DNA from: Desulfopila inferna
GTDB taxonomy: Bacteria > Desulfobacterota > Desulfobulbia > Desulfobulbales > Desulfocapsaceae
DNA: 64,000 nt
Assembly (NCBI RefSeq): GCF_016919005.1
Contig: NZ_JAFFQE010000011.1
Coordinates: forward strand, 1 to 64,000
Reading direction: 5' to 3'
Shown here: in pieces, positions 26,899 to 37,299 of the stretch
Position numbering within the stretch: the stretch's first letter is position 1
Layout: each line of letters begins with the position of its first letter
Position numbers and translations under genes: made by a program
The notes under the pieces: model-generated
Seen by the model: only the letters and a program-made list of their open reading frames with translations
Told to the model about the DNA's origin: nothing
The model's database searches: none

Positions 26899-28188
26899 TT
26901 ATTCGCCTTGGTCACGCTGCAACAGCAGCAGGCGAATACCCTCAGTGGGATGCGAGCCCCCCTGCTGGTCGTTGTCTAATATGACCACCGTGATGTCGTC
27001 CACTTCGACACCGTCGTAGGCGCGGTCGCTGCTTGTCACCCTGATGCTAATGGTTCCCATGTGTTGTCCCTCCACCCAGGAATCATCGACGGCTGTCACT
27101 TGTACCCTTTGTGGGATGTTCCAGGTGGCCGGCGTAAAATTCAGCGACAGCGCCCCGCCCGCGCCGTTCGAGATATCCGTTTGTATATCCGGATCGAGGT
27201 CGATGATAACCTCGCCTGAAGGCTGGGACCGTAGAACAAACTGGTAGTCAGCCCCTTCTCCTCCCTCCGTCACCGTCGTCTGGCCACCGCTTGCATGTAT
27301 ATCGACTCCAGCGGGTGTCCATCCTTCCAGAGCCGCCCAAAGATACCAGGCGGCGTAGGCCTTGCGGTTGGCGTTTAGCGGCTGGCTGTGAGCGGATTCG
27401 CAGTTATACCAGTCATCTCCTTCAACATGGCTATCCTGCCATTCGATGGCCCAGTTGCCTATCCGCGAAAACCAGGGGTTGGCATGGTAATCGCAGCTGT
27501 CATCGGGAAACTCATAATATGTGCCGTCTGGGTCGTAGCTTTCTATGTCATTGAAGTCGTATAGTATTTTTTCATTGGCTCGACAGTAGTTCCTTATGAT
27601 CTCGTTGCCGGCCTTGGTGTCGGCGTCTTCATCGATATGGGCGTGACCGGTCATGTAGACGAATTTTACCTGCGGATAATCCTGCTCCAGCCGAGTCATG
27701 GGCAGGAGGTACTCGCTTTCCAGGGTCCCGGCCCTGTATTTATCGCTCACCTGACCGCACCAGGACCAGATGACGACATTGACATCGCTGTTTTCAGGGT
27801 TGTCAAGATATTCTCGGGTCCTATCCACCCACTGCGGATAGCCGCCGGCGTCTCCGATCATGAACGAGTCATGCAGATCCAGGGCTCCGTCTGTTCCGCC
27901 GTTGTTCCAGGCGAAAATATTTGCCGGCAGGGACAGACCGAGCCCCCCGCCGTTGGCGAACTCAACCAGACCAGCCATTCCCGTAGTCAGCTGGCTGCCG
28001 TGAGATGTGTGCCCATAGGCAATGTGGAGTCGTTCCTTGGCCTGTTCGATGGCCTCCCTGGTCAGGACGGTAATGTCGGTGTGTCTGTGATCGATTATCA
28101 GCGGCGCAGCCGAAACGGAAAAGGCGAGAAAAATCGAATAAACTACGGAAATCAATAGCAAACCAGAAGATATCTTCGCACTTTTCAT
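26899..28188 (-). CDS. secreted protein with Calx-beta-like C-terminal domain
   Basis: 429 aa. Signal peptide (LLLISVVYSIFLAFSVSAAP), then an N-terminal domain of about 260 residues with HIAYGHTSHGSQLTTGM, VVIWSWCGQVSDKY and FVYMTGHAHIDEDADTKAGN. The conserved-looking GHTSHGSQ and TGHAH segments suggest a hydrolase-like fold, possibly SGNH-like, but I cannot assign an activity. From about residue 290 a Calx-beta-like domain follows (TVTEGGEGADYQFVLRSQP, VTAVDDSWVEGQHMGTISI, VVILDND), which binds Ca2+ in other proteins. The start has GGAGG and AAGGAG upstream. It is convergent with the preceding repeat-domain pseudogene and may belong to the same surface locus. Confidence 0.8.
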   Translation of the reverse strand: MKSAKISSGLLLISVVYSIFLAFSVSAAPLIIDHRHTDITVLTREAIEQAKERLHIAYGHTSHGSQLTTGMAGLVEFANGGGLGLSLPANIFAWNNGGTDGALDLHDSFMIGDAGGYPQWVDRTREYLDNPENSDVNVVIWSWCGQVSDKYRAGTLESEYLLPMTRLEQDYPQVKFVYMTGHAHIDEDADTKAGNEIIRNYCRANEKILYDFNDIESYDPDGTYYEFPDDSCDYHANPWFSRIGNWAIEWQDSHVEGDDWYNCESAHSQPLNANRKAYAAWYLWAALEGWTPAGVDIHASGGQTTVTEGGEGADYQFVLRSQPSGEVIIDLDPDIQTDISNGAGGALSLNFTPATWNIPQRVQVTAVDDSWVEGQHMGTISIRVTSSDRAYDGVEVDDITVVILDNDQQGGSHPTEGIRLLLLQRDQGE

Positions 28189-28511
28189 ACTCCTTCATCC
28201 TCCATATTGGTATGGTGTATTCCTCCACGACGATGGCTTTGGAGAAGAAATGAGCCCGCGAAACCCAACAATCATCGCCCGCATGTTCGATTCTTCCATT
28301 CCTTGCAATAAATGGACCACACTTTTTCGTCATGCACCCTGGTCGCGGAACATCCGATTTTCCAATGTCAGGTTCCGCTGAATTGTAAAGTAACTTCTTG
28401 AAAAGCCAAAATTGCTTGATATTGATGGCTGAAGGAAAGGAATCTGCAGAAAAGTCAGGAAGGGCTTACTAATAGTGATTTACCACCTATCATATAATTG
28501 GTATGCTGAAA
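28189..28511. other. 323-bp gap
   Basis: Holds the promoter side of the secreted protein gene and the 3' end of the glyoxylate regulator transcript. I see no open frame with family resemblance, no strong hairpin with a T tract and no repeat seen elsewhere in the window. Confidence 0.4.
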
Positions 28512-29993
28512 TCAGCAATTTCTATCTAGAAATTGCTGCAAAGCTGATTCTCTTCTTGTTGACCGGTCTTGCCTGCTGATAATAGAGGCTTCCACAACTC
28601 TTTCGCTGCAGTCGGTGAGTGGGCAGCGCTCGCAGGTTTCTCCCACATCTTCCTCTACAATTGCTGGATCATCCAAAAATTTGATGTGTTTTCGGGAATT
28701 TTTGTCAATTTTAAAGCCAATCACAATTGCCGAGCCTCGCTCCCTGGCAAGCGAGAGCGGTCGTGCCAGACTGAGGAGGAGGAATTTGGTGCCGCTGTTT
28801 ACAAAGTGGATCTTTTGTACGCCTGTTGTGATGGAAAGACCGTCTTGGCGCACTTTTTTGAGGAGCCTTAGCGGCAGCCAGCGCCGACAGTAGTGCTCGC
28901 TGATGCCCAAACCATATGGAACCAGGGTATCCGTCATATTGAGTTCCTTGGTCAATTTTACCGAAAACCGGTCTTTGGAATTTGTAAAGCGCAGGTAAAA
29001 AATAGCATCCAGGCCAAAGACTCCCGGCAGCAGCTGACTCATGCGATAGAGGAGCATTTCCGGAGTGGCCTTGTAGCAATCAAGTAAAGCCGTTATGGCC
29101 TTATCATCCCATGTGCTTTTGCTCAGTAATTTTTTGACATCTCTTGTGAAACTTTCCTTTTCAATAAGCAATGCTCCGGCAAAATAGGATGCCTTGAAAT
29201 TATTAACCAGCTGATCGAAACTCTTCACCTCAATCCATGACGAGGTCTGCGGTCGATCGGTTATACCAAGTTCAAGGAAGCCGAGTTCCCGGGCAATAAT
29301 AAAGGCCTTTTGTGCAGGGAGCAGCCTACTGTTGATAGAAAGATGCCTTTCGCCTCTGAGAATCGAGCGAAATCCTTTGAGCGCCGGATGATCCGAAAAA
29401 CCATTTTCCTCCACATGGTACTTATGTTTCTCTTCGAGGATCTTTTTGATTTGAGCGAAACTTGACGTATTGCTGCTTAATTCATTTTGCTTTGAAAAAT
29501 CACCTGCCAGCTTTTCCAGGTCCGGGAAATAATTATTATGCAATCGCTGAAAGGTCCGCAGGGCGGCAAAAAGAAATGTTTCAACCGACATGTCATAGGC
29601 CCTGCTGATTTGCAGAAAGGTCTGGAGAAAGGAATGGGCGTTCTCCGGATCATTTTTAAAAAGGCCCAGGATGTCCCGGGCCGAAATGCCAAAGAGATGA
29701 AAAGGGAACTGTTTTATCAGTTCGGAATCGATAAGTGCCGTAAAGGGATCAAGGGATTTGTCGACCTTGAGTGATACCAGCTCATCGTAGTCCACGCCCA
29801 GGGCCTGTGCCAGGTCTATCAGCTTTTCCGGTTTGGGATACTTCTTGCCGGATTCAATTTCGCTGAGATAGGAGAGAGCGATACCTGATTTCCTGGAGAG
29901 TGTCTGTAAAGATAATCCCTGTTCGGTTCTAAAGGTTTTTATCTTAATCCCGAAAATAATTTTCAGGTTTTCTGAGCTTGTTGTTTTTGCCAT
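28512..29993 (-). CDS. RamB/ScfR-type XRE regulator of the glyoxylate bypass
   Basis: 493 aa. The N-terminal Cro/XRE helix-turn-helix (about residues 12-70: GIKIKTFRTEQGLSLQTLSRKSGIALSYLSEIESGKKYPKPEKL in two parts) is followed by an ImmA/IrrE-like middle part (LPAQKAFIIARELGFLELGI; the HEXXH zinc motif is not seen). The C-terminal short-chain acyl regulator domain contains the cysteine motif CERCPLTDC. This architecture is that of RamB, which controls acetate and glyoxylate genes in Corynebacterium, and of propionate regulators in mycobacteria. Divergence from aceB-aceA makes control of that operon the natural reading. An acyl-CoA signal is inferred from the family name domain. Confidence 0.88.
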   Translation of the reverse strand: MAKTTSSENLKIIFGIKIKTFRTEQGLSLQTLSRKSGIALSYLSEIESGKKYPKPEKLIDLAQALGVDYDELVSLKVDKSLDPFTALIDSELIKQFPFHLFGISARDILGLFKNDPENAHSFLQTFLQISRAYDMSVETFLFAALRTFQRLHNNYFPDLEKLAGDFSKQNELSSNTSSFAQIKKILEEKHKYHVEENGFSDHPALKGFRSILRGERHLSINSRLLPAQKAFIIARELGFLELGITDRPQTSSWIEVKSFDQLVNNFKASYFAGALLIEKESFTRDVKKLLSKSTWDDKAITALLDCYKATPEMLLYRMSQLLPGVFGLDAIFYLRFTNSKDRFSVKLTKELNMTDTLVPYGLGISEHYCRRWLPLRLLKKVRQDGLSITTGVQKIHFVNSGTKFLLLSLARPLSLARERGSAIVIGFKIDKNSRKHIKFLDDPAIVEEDVGETCERCPLTDCSERVVEASIISRQDRSTRRESALQQFLDRNC

Positions 29994-30053
29994 GATGTCA
30001 TCATGTACTTCATGTATTCGGCAATTTCAAGAAAAAATGAAATATCTTATTTA

Positions 30054-30095
30054 GCGAATATTCGCTTGACAACCTCTTCCGTCAATTCCTATTGT
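30054..30095 (+). promoter_or_regulatory. aceBA promoter with adjacent palindromic operator
   Basis: The perfect 12-bp palindrome GCGAATATTCGC (30054-30065) directly abuts a consensus -35 box TTGACA (30066-30071). TATTGT at 30090-30095 is a plausible -10 with an 18-bp spacer. Position suits a regulator-binding site, most simply for the divergent RamB-like protein, acting either as activator next to -35 or as repressor. The region 29994-30124 also holds the regulator's own promoter. Confidence 0.55.
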
Positions 30096-30124
30096 ACTCA
30101 TTACTAACACAAAAAGGAGTTGCC

Positions 30125-32020
30125 ATGAATACCTCAGCCACTACACGACTGCAGTACCCGAAAGAGCTCTTGCAGAAGTATCCCGATGTTCTTGAGCCTA
30201 ATGCCCTGAAGACTCTTGAGAAACTGGCGTCGCTTAACGGTGAGCGCATCGCCTTGATGGAAAGGCGCAGTAAGAGAAGAAGGCGGAGATTTGCAGAAAA
30301 AGAGCGAATAACCTTTCTGGATGCCGATTCGACTATTGCCGGCACCAGCATAACGGTTGCCGATGCGAGGGCGGGGAGATTTGAAGGTCCGAGGATCCCC
30401 GCTGATTTGCAGAGGCAGTGGATCCAGGGCACCGGACCGGCGGCAAAGCCGGGGGCACCGCTCGAGAGCAGCATCCGAAATGTGGCATATGCCCTGCTTT
30501 CCGGGGCTGACGGCTGGATGTTCGATGGAGAGGATGCTCTTGGTCAGATCCAAACCATGTCTCTTGATAATTTGAGAAACCTCAAGCTGGCTTTTCGCAA
30601 TGATCCTGAATTTTTAACTGCTGCCGAAAAAGTTGCTGCTGAAATGAACAGCTGGGCTGAATCCTTTTTAGGTAAAACGATCATCGAGGACTGGCAGAAA
30701 CAGCTGCAATTCACTACCAGAATATTCAGACCGCGCGGGCTGCACCTTGATGACCGGCATTTCCGGGATGAGCTGGGACGCGGGCTTGCCGCTTCAATAG
30801 TGGATACCGCTCTCTACATCTCCAATAATTATAAGGAAATGCAGAACACCGGTTCTTCTCTGGTGCTGTATATTCCAAAAGTACAGACTGCGGAAGAAGC
30901 CGCATTCTGGGGGAAGCTTCTTGATGCTCTGGAGTCCCATCTAGGTCTTCAGCAAGGTACTATTCTGGCCTATGTTCTTTTGGAACAGGTGGAGGCAACC
31001 TTTCAGATCATGGAAATCCGTGCCGCACTGGGGAGACATTTTATTGGTTTTAATACTGGTCGCTGGGATTATATAAACAGTGTTGCCGATGCCATGGCAT
31101 GGGACACTCGTTTCATTAACCCCAATATTGAAGCTATTACCATGACCTATGGCTATATGCGTCACTATGAGGACAGAGTTCGCCGCTGTGTCAACACCCC
31201 TGATATAAACGGTAATTTTGCCTTGTTCCAGGGAGGAATGGAGCCGAACATTCCGGTCGGTTCCGCAAAAGGGGTAAAAACCAGCATGAAAAATGCACTT
31301 GCCGGAGCGGAACGTGAGCAGCAGGCCGGGGCAAGCGGCAAATGGGTTGCTCACTGGAAAATGGTGCACATTATTCGTCCCGCCTGGCAAAAAATTGGGG
31401 AGAAGAATCAGTTGGGCAGGGCCTTCCCGCCTCTTGGTTATGAGCAGCATGATGCTGATGATCTTTTCCTTTTAGAAGATGCTCCGAGGACCATTCGCGG
31501 AGCACGGAATCTACTCAGCGTTGCCCTGCAGTACGGTAACGCTTTTTCCCAGGGATTTCAGGCAGCCGCTTTGAAGCCTGCCGATTTTTTCGGCAACGAT
31601 GACATTCTTTATCTCATGGAAGATATGGCGACCGGTGAAATCCGCTTAAGCATTCTCTGGGAGTGGGTTCACAAAGGAGCCGTGATCACTGAAGATGACC
31701 CGGAAACCGGGGTTGAAAAGGGGCAGGTCTTTGACAAAGATCTCTTTGAACGATTGTTGCACGAAGAATATGAAAAGCTTCTTAAGGCAGATAACCGGGA
31801 TGTCCATGAAAGATCAAAGTCGACAACTCTACCGATTGTCCATGAAATGGTGAAGTGCCATATCGCCGAGAAAGTGAAAATACCATGGTATATCGATCTG
31901 TTGAATATAAATCTCAATAATGAAGATTTGGCTGAAGGTAAAAGACGTATCGAGGCGTATATCAAAAAATTCAGGGAAACCGGTCAGAGAATAACGGAGA
32001 ATCTGGATTATACCACATAA
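30125..32020 (+). CDS. aceB: malate synthase
   Basis: Condenses glyoxylate and acetyl-CoA to malate, second step of the glyoxylate bypass. 631 aa. Recognisable motifs: [13 protein letters not shown] with the catalytic arginine, [33 protein letters not shown] with the Mg-binding glutamate, [12 protein letters not shown], and [13 protein letters not shown]. The ATG at 30125 has AAGGAG five bases upstream, preferred over an in-frame ATG at 30092 inside the leader. It is longer than classic AceB (about 530 aa), with an N-terminal basic segment [12 protein letters not shown]. aceA follows 16 bp downstream in the same operon. Confidence 0.92.
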   Translation: MNTSATTRLQYPKELLQKYPDVLEPNALKTLEKLASLNGERIALMERRSKRRRRRFAEKERITFLDADSTIAGTSITVADARAGRFEGPRIPADLQRQWIQGTGPAAKPGAPLESSIRNVAYALLSGADGWMFDGEDALGQIQTMSLDNLRNLKLAFRNDPEFLTAAEKVAAEMNSWAESFLGKTIIEDWQKQLQFTTRIFRPRGLHLDDRHFRDELGRGLAASIVDTALYISNNYKEMQNTGSSLVLYIPKVQTAEEAAFWGKLLDALESHLGLQQGTILAYVLLEQVEATFQIMEIRAALGRHFIGFNTGRWDYINSVADAMAWDTRFINPNIEAITMTYGYMRHYEDRVRRCVNTPDINGNFALFQGGMEPNIPVGSAKGVKTSMKNALAGAEREQQAGASGKWVAHWKMVHIIRPAWQKIGEKNQLGRAFPPLGYEQHDADDLFLLEDAPRTIRGARNLLSVALQYGNAFSQGFQAAALKPADFFGNDDILYLMEDMATGEIRLSILWEWVHKGAVITEDDPETGVEKGQVFDKDLFERLLHEEYEKLLKADNRDVHERSKSTTLPIVHEMVKCHIAEKVKIPWYIDLLNINLNNEDLAEGKRRIEAYIKKFRETGQRITENLDYTT

Positions 32021-32036
32021 TCTGAAGGAGAAAATT

Positions 32037-34298
32037 ATGCTGAAAGAACAGATCGATGAACTGAAGAAATATTTCTCCAGCCCACGTTTTGAGGGCATAC
32101 GAAGGCTTTATTCTGAACGTCAGGTCGCAGAGCAGCAAGGGACAATTGCAAACGACTATACCGTGGCCAGGGAAGCGGCGGCGGGATTTTATGCGCTGCT
32201 TCGGGAAAATTATGCCAATAAGACTGCCGTAACCACCTTCGGACCATACTCACCCGGACAGGCTGTCGCCATAAAAAGAAAAGGCATACCGGCAATATAC
32301 CTGGGCGGCTGGGCAACATCTGCCAAGGGCTCGAAGAATGAAGATCCTGGGGCAGATCTGGCATCCTATCCGCTTAGTCAGGTTCCGGACGAGGCGGCAC
32401 CAGTTGTACGGGCACTCCTGACCGCTGATCGAAATCAGAATTTCTTTCGCTCCCGCATGACGGAAGAGGAGAGAAAAAAAACCCCGGAATTTGATTTTCG
32501 TCCGTTCATCATCGCTGATGCCGATACCGGACACGGCGGCGATGCCCATGTTCGCAATCTGATCCGACGCTTCGTCGAGGTCGGTGTTCCCGGCTACCAT
32601 ATCGAGGACCAGCGACCGGGCACAAAAAAATGCGGACATCAGGGCGGCAAGGTTCTGGTTTCCGTGGATGAGCAAATAAAGAGACTGAATACCGCCCGTT
32701 TTCAGCTGGACATCATGCAGGTTCCTGGAATTATCGTTGCCAGAACGGATGCAGAAGCGGCAACCCTGCTCGACAGCAATAACGACAGCAGGGACCAGGC
32801 GTTCATTCTTGGAGCAACCAACCTTGATGTGCCGCTCTACAAGTTCTGCACCTTGGCACTGCATCGACTGTTCTACGAATCCGGACATACAAACGTGCGG
32901 GGACATCTCTTGTTTGACCTGGATGAGGATGAATATCAGCTCGCTATCAAATGGTTTAAGTCAGCCGGCATTTATGAAGAACTTAAGAGTATCATTGCCA
33001 AAAAGGTTTCAGAAGATGAGTTTGAGCTTGGAGGCATAATTGATGAAGCCACAAACCTGATGGTCTCGGCCTGGGAGACGGAAGCAGGAGTCAGCACCTT
33101 TCCAGAAGCTGTGGCCGATCGCCTGCAACTCCTCATTGATGAAGGTCGTGAGATAAAAATGACCGTGGAGCAGTGGCTGAAGTATGCCGAAGGAGTCTCA
33201 CACTGGAAGGCGAGGCAGAAGGCCAAAGAGATTGGTGCCAATGTCAGCTGGGACTGGAACCGGCCAAGGACCACCGAAGGTTTTTTTCAGATTCGGGGAG
33301 GAATTGAATTTGCCATAGCCAAGTCCCTGGCCGTTGCCCCTTATGCGGATATAATCTGGATGGAAACCAAAACCGCCGACCTGGAAGATGCGGCTGTGTT
33401 CGCCAAGGCCATCCACGCAGCCTACCCGGAAAAGATGCTCGCCTATAATCTTTCTCCTTCATTTAACTGGGATACCACGGGAATGAGCGATGAGGAAATG
33501 AGGCAGTTTCCCGCGGAAATAGGTAAGCTGGGATATGTTTTTAATTTCATCACCTATGGCGGTCATCAGGCGGATGGTATAGCCGGAGAAGAGCTGGCCA
33601 GTGCTCTCCAGCAGGATGGTATGCTCGCTCTTGCTCGCCTGCAGCGTAAACTGCGGCTGTTGGAATCACCCTATACCACCCCCCAATCGCTGGTCGGGGG
33701 TCCCCGGCTCGATAGTGCACTTAGCGCCTCAACAGGGAGAACAGCCACCACCAAGGCCATGGGTAAAGGGTCCACCCAATTTCAGCATCTTATTCAGATC
33801 GAACCGCCGATTTCCATACTTCAGGAGTGGTTGGCCAAGTGGTCGAAAAAGTATAATCTTAATGCAGAGCTCAAGGTCGTGCTGAGACCGCAGAGTTCAG
33901 GCGCGGATATTTTGGAGCTCGATGTTCTCGACGCGATGGAAACCAAAATAGCTGAGGTGATATTTACCGTTCTGCGTGATCGTGAAGATAAGGTGTTTCT
34001 GTTTATCCGTAATCAGGAGGTCCATGATACCAGTCTCCGCAGAAAAAGGTTCATGACCCTGCTTCAACTCTATTTAATTTACCGCTATAAAGCTGACATC
34101 ATGCAGTATATGACCCCAAGCGATGACAATCGCCATCAAACCAATGGCATGAAAAGGTTTGGTATATTCAAAGACGCCAAGGAAGAAATTGGTGATATTA
34201 TCGTGGCTTATGTGGATAAAGATGTTGTTGGTCAACTGGTCAATCCCAAAAAACAGGGAATCGACCGACTTCTATCCAAAGAAGAGGCAGTTGTCTAA
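32037..34298 (+). CDS. aceA: isocitrate lyase, large form
   Basis: Splits isocitrate into succinate and glyoxylate. The active-site motif KKCGHQGGK (Cys199) and the metal site [15 protein letters not shown] are intact, as are GYHIEDQ and ARTDAEA. At 753 aa it is the large type with an inserted helical segment and extended C-terminus, compared with about 430 aa in E. coli. A second block [18 protein letters not shown], and YADIIWMET with [11 protein letters not shown], completes the barrel. An AAGGAG site precedes the ATG. Together with aceB it gives a full bypass for growth on C2 units. Confidence 0.95.
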   Translation: MLKEQIDELKKYFSSPRFEGIRRLYSERQVAEQQGTIANDYTVAREAAAGFYALLRENYANKTAVTTFGPYSPGQAVAIKRKGIPAIYLGGWATSAKGSKNEDPGADLASYPLSQVPDEAAPVVRALLTADRNQNFFRSRMTEEERKKTPEFDFRPFIIADADTGHGGDAHVRNLIRRFVEVGVPGYHIEDQRPGTKKCGHQGGKVLVSVDEQIKRLNTARFQLDIMQVPGIIVARTDAEAATLLDSNNDSRDQAFILGATNLDVPLYKFCTLALHRLFYESGHTNVRGHLLFDLDEDEYQLAIKWFKSAGIYEELKSIIAKKVSEDEFELGGIIDEATNLMVSAWETEAGVSTFPEAVADRLQLLIDEGREIKMTVEQWLKYAEGVSHWKARQKAKEIGANVSWDWNRPRTTEGFFQIRGGIEFAIAKSLAVAPYADIIWMETKTADLEDAAVFAKAIHAAYPEKMLAYNLSPSFNWDTTGMSDEEMRQFPAEIGKLGYVFNFITYGGHQADGIAGEELASALQQDGMLALARLQRKLRLLESPYTTPQSLVGGPRLDSALSASTGRTATTKAMGKGSTQFQHLIQIEPPISILQEWLAKWSKKYNLNAELKVVLRPQSSGADILELDVLDAMETKIAEVIFTVLRDREDKVFLFIRNQEVHDTSLRRKRFMTLLQLYLIYRYKADIMQYMTPSDDNRHQTNGMKRFGIFKDAKEEIGDIIVAYVDKDVVGQLVNPKKQGIDRLLSKEEAVV

Positions 34299-34318
34299 GA
34301 TCAGCGGACTTACATACG

Positions 34319-34364
34319 GCTGTACAGGTTGTTTAATTCTGCCTGTGCAGCTTATTCTTTCTTT
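34319..34364 (+). terminator. terminator of the aceBA operon
   Basis: GCTGTACAGG (34319-34328) pairs with CCTGTGCAGC (34342-34351), ten pairs with one G-U. The T-rich run TTATTCTTTCTTT follows. It lies 20 bp past the aceA stop. Confidence 0.7.
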
Positions 34365-34799
34365 ACTCCGCATCCCCGATCGAACTCCACCCTGAAAAGA
34401 GCGCCGGCATCTCTCGAAACGCTACAGGGTAAAGGTGTGGGTGAATCATTCCGCCGACCTAACCATCTGTCCGACACAACAGGATAATCCGACTTTACGG
34501 GAGAAGTTGCTATTTCCACTGTTGCATATAATCCCACCGGGTCGATGACGCAATCCCCACAGATTCGATAAGCAATGCTTTCGACAGGCATTACATTGAT
34601 AATTCGGCAAAATAATTCTGAGCATATAGCCGAGGACGGATAAAAGGGCCGTGCAGGGGTTTTCCGAGGGGAACACATTAGGAATACATCTTGCATCTAG
34701 AAAATATCAGAAGGGTCTTTCCAGAGAAAAGGAGAATGACAGAGCTTGACTGCAATTTTCACATTTTCGAAAGTGAATGTATAAAAGAGGAGAACATGA
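34365..34799. other. 435-bp gap
   Basis: Open frames on the reverse strand (up to 114 codons) show no family resemblance and no ribosome site. An inverted repeat, TTCAC(N10)GTGAA, lies around 34757-34776, just before the DUF4235 gene, and could be an operator. Nothing else is recognised. Confidence 0.35.
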
Positions 34800-35072
34800 A
34801 TGAAACTAACGCGCCCAGTTAGTCGAGGAAATCTTGAAAAAGCCCTCATGGGCGGTGCTGTGATACTCAGCGCCTATATCATGAAAATGGGAATCGATGC
34901 AGCCTATGAGAAAGTCATCGGCAGCACTGCTCCGCGAAATCCGAAAGAAGAGAACGTCACCTGGCGCAGAGCGCTGCTCTGGTCAGCCGCCACCGGAGCA
35001 CTCCTCGGTGCAGCGAAAGTTGCCCTCCGCCCAAAAATCGACAGTGGAGTAAGAAAACTGCTTTCCGACTGA
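34800..35072 (+). CDS. DUF4235-like small membrane protein
   Basis: 90 aa with two short hydrophobic segments (ALMGGAVILSAYIMKMG near 15-31, ALLWSAATGALLGAAKVAL near 58-76) separated by a polar loop with NPKEENVTWRRAL. This is the layout and the W-R-A-W motif of DUF4235 proteins, mostly known from actinobacteria. Function unknown. GAGGAG precedes two closely spaced ATG codons; the second is in frame. The DUF1206 gene follows after 63 bp and may be co-transcribed. Confidence 0.75.
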   Translation: MKLTRPVSRGNLEKALMGGAVILSAYIMKMGIDAAYEKVIGSTAPRNPKEENVTWRRALLWSAATGALLGAAKVALRPKIDSGVRKLLSD

Positions 35073-35135
35073 CTTCGCATCCGACATATTGCTGCAAAGC
35101 TTATTTATAGTGGTTCAGAACCATGAGGTGAAAAC

Positions 35136-35951
35136 ATGTCGACATCGCCCCAAGAACAAGCACAGGAAAAATTGGTATGGATGGCGCGTCTCGGCTACTG
35201 TACCCGAGGTGTCGTTTATATTGTCGTTGGGGCACTCGCGCTTCTAGCCGCACTTGGAAAAGGAGGAAAGACCTCCGGCACCAAAGGTGCTCTGCAATCC
35301 GTCATGTCCACTCCCTTGGGAGATATAATGATCGGAATCATAGCTTTCGGTCTCTTCAGTTATGCCCTTTGGCGCTTTGTCCAGGCCATCAAGGATGTCG
35401 ATGGTCATGGTACGGACCCAAAAGGACTTGCCATCCGCGGTGGTTTGTTGGTCAGTGCCGTTACCCACACTTTGCTGGGTGTATACGCCCTAAACATGCT
35501 GTTTGGTTCCGGTGGCGGCAACGGTGGCGGCAACGGTGGCGGCGGGTCCAAGGGAATGGCGGCAATGCTCATGCAGCAACCATGGGGGCGGTGGCTGGTG
35601 GGGATAGTGGCGTTGTGCATTCTCGGTGCGGGCATCGCTCATGCGCTGAAGGCATTAAAAGAGAAATACAAGAAATATTTCGCCATGGATAGCAGCCTCA
35701 TGGAAAAGGTAAGCCCCATAATAAAATTCGGCCTGATCGCCCGAGCCGTTGTCTTTGCCATCATAGCCTTTTTCCTTGCCTATGCAGCCTGGACCTACGA
35801 CCCGCAAAAGGCCAAAGGTCTTGATGCCGCCCTTGAATTCATTCAGCAACAAGCCTATGGGAGCATATTACTTGGTGTGGTCGCCCTTGGCCTCTTCGCC
35901 TTCGGGACCTACAGCTTTCTGGAAGGAATCTATAGACGAATACATCCGTGA
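35136..35951 (+). CDS. DUF1206-family membrane protein
   Basis: 271 aa with six membrane helices in three repeats of the DUF1206 unit: LGYCTRGVVYIVVGALALLAA, GLLVSAVTHTLLGVYALNMLF and FGLIARAVVFAIIAFFLAYAAW, each followed by a helix with the motif G-I-V/I-A-G-L-F. A glycine-rich spacer (GGGNGGGNGGGGSKG) lies near residues 128-142. Function unknown. Pairing with DUF4235 suggests an envelope-stress role, but that is a guess. Confidence 0.85.
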   Translation: MSTSPQEQAQEKLVWMARLGYCTRGVVYIVVGALALLAALGKGGKTSGTKGALQSVMSTPLGDIMIGIIAFGLFSYALWRFVQAIKDVDGHGTDPKGLAIRGGLLVSAVTHTLLGVYALNMLFGSGGGNGGGNGGGGSKGMAAMLMQQPWGRWLVGIVALCILGAGIAHALKALKEKYKKYFAMDSSLMEKVSPIIKFGLIARAVVFAIIAFFLAYAAWTYDPQKAKGLDAALEFIQQQAYGSILLGVVALGLFAFGTYSFLEGIYRRIHP

Positions 35952-36178
35952 TATGGAGTATGTAAATTTTTTGGCAAGGTATTGAAAAATCAGTATCCGT
36001 TAACTCTCGAACATCTCATTGCGAATCCACTCCATAGCTCTATTGTCTCCTTCGCTGAAAGAATCCATATGCATGCGAATTGCAAAAAAACTTAAATTTT
36101 ACCTGAACAAAAAGATAGTTAAGCAACAATCATGAAACAAGGGTCTAAAATAGAATCTCTGAAATGCAACCGGGTATT

Positions 36179-36400
36179 CTACCTTAAAGCTCCTGCTGAA
36201 CTTTCATCACCTACAGCTATTGACTCACGCCAGAATGATTGTCTTTTGAGCTTATCATTCATTAATTCAAGATCAACCCACTCTCCATGCATCTGGCGGA
36301 AATGCTTCTGGTCCTGTATGCAAAAAAGGTCCAATAAGGGCTTGCCGATTAACAATACCGTCTGGGACGGTGTCTGGAGGTTATAAAAAAAACGCGTGAG
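36179..36400 (-). pseudogene. Y1 (REP-associated) transposase, C-terminal fragment
   Basis: The reverse strand encodes LQTPSQTVLLIGKPLLDLF, HGEWVDLELMNDKLKRQSFWRESIAVGDES. This matches the conserved tail of REP-associated tyrosine transposases (typically ...NEIQ.P....  ..WVE...  R...WTESIAVGS). The HUH and tyrosine half is missing, so it is inactive. A second, larger fragment of the same family lies at 39838-40240. Confidence 0.6.
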
Positions 36401-36778
36401 ATTAAGCCAAACGCATCCCCTACTCCAACTCCCATTATTTTGGTAGAGCAGTTCAAGATTTAGCACAATACGTGCCGCGAACACTAATATGGGGATTGTC
36501 CACGACAGTGATCCGAGCCGGGCATTTCTCAGGGGTGGCGACTGTATCGTCGCTTTCCAGCAGACGCGGCATCATTGCTCATCCAGGCCGAACCCCATTT
36601 TTCTCTACATTCCGTTCCCACGGTGCCCCTGCCCTGGACCTCTCCAGGCTAAGAACCAGATTGCATCAAGAAGACTCCATAATTATCATATTGCTAGTCG
36701 ATAGATAAACATGTTCAGCAAGCTGTGCCCATTGGACCATCACGATCAACCCAAGGAAAAATTCCGAAGAGTATTATC
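36401..36778. other. 378-bp gap
   Basis: No gene is supported; open frames here have low-complexity, unrelated composition. Together with 35952-36178 it looks like decayed DNA around the transposase fragment. Confidence 0.35.
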
Positions 36779-37234
36779 ATGTTTTTAACAGCAGACAACA
36801 CATTATGGGAAAAGATACCCGCCAAAATAAGGAAGCGTGTGTTGTGGGGAATATGGTTTGTCACCTGGATTGGTTTGCTTGCCGGTTTATGGGAACGTGG
36901 ATTATGGCAATATGTGGTTTTCCTTTCGGCGGCACATGCTTTGCTGGTTCTCTTGCTGCATGGCCTGCATGTTTCTGCATTTCCCGTTCAGGTTCGCCTG
37001 GCGTATTTTGTCTGGGTGGCAATTGGAACCTATGTTCCATTCATGGAAATATTGATGTATATTACCATAGCCGGGTTAGCCGCCAATCTGTTTTTAGGCT
37101 ACTGTCCTTTAGCACGGATGCTGTATCTTCTGCCGTGGAATAAAAAAGAGCCATTTTCTCTGGATCTTCTCAAACGCGTATTCCTGTCGCCACCTGTGGC
37201 CGGAAAATTCACACCCCCGCCTACCGGAAAATAA
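36779..37234 (+). CDS. unknown four-helix membrane protein
   Basis: I do not recognise the family. 151 aa with about four hydrophobic segments (VLWGIWFVTWIGLLAGLW, YVVFLSAAHALLVLLLHGLHV, LAYFVWVAIGTYVPFMEIL, ITIAGLAANLFLGYCPLARMLYLLPW) and a polar proline-rich tail (SPPVAGKFTPPPTGK). The segment FLGYCPLARMLYLLPWNK is the most distinctive. The ATG at 36779 is preferred over one at 36725, which would add a non-hydrophobic leader; neither has a strong ribosome site. Confidence 0.65.
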   Translation: MFLTADNTLWEKIPAKIRKRVLWGIWFVTWIGLLAGLWERGLWQYVVFLSAAHALLVLLLHGLHVSAFPVQVRLAYFVWVAIGTYVPFMEILMYITIAGLAANLFLGYCPLARMLYLLPWNKKEPFSLDLLKRVFLSPPVAGKFTPPPTGK

Positions 37235-37299
37235 AGGTTACTAAAAGTTGCCTTGCTCTGGCCGTTGCCGTATCACGCAATTTTTAGTATTTCTGCTTT

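Noticed and set aside
26778-26984. Forward frame of 68 codons near the 74-bp repeat
   Set aside because: Overlaps the end of the secreted protein gene on the other strand and has no recognisable domain.
34352-34696. Reverse frames of 76-114 codons behind aceA
   Set aside because: Overlap the aceBA terminator, two frames compete, no family resemblance.
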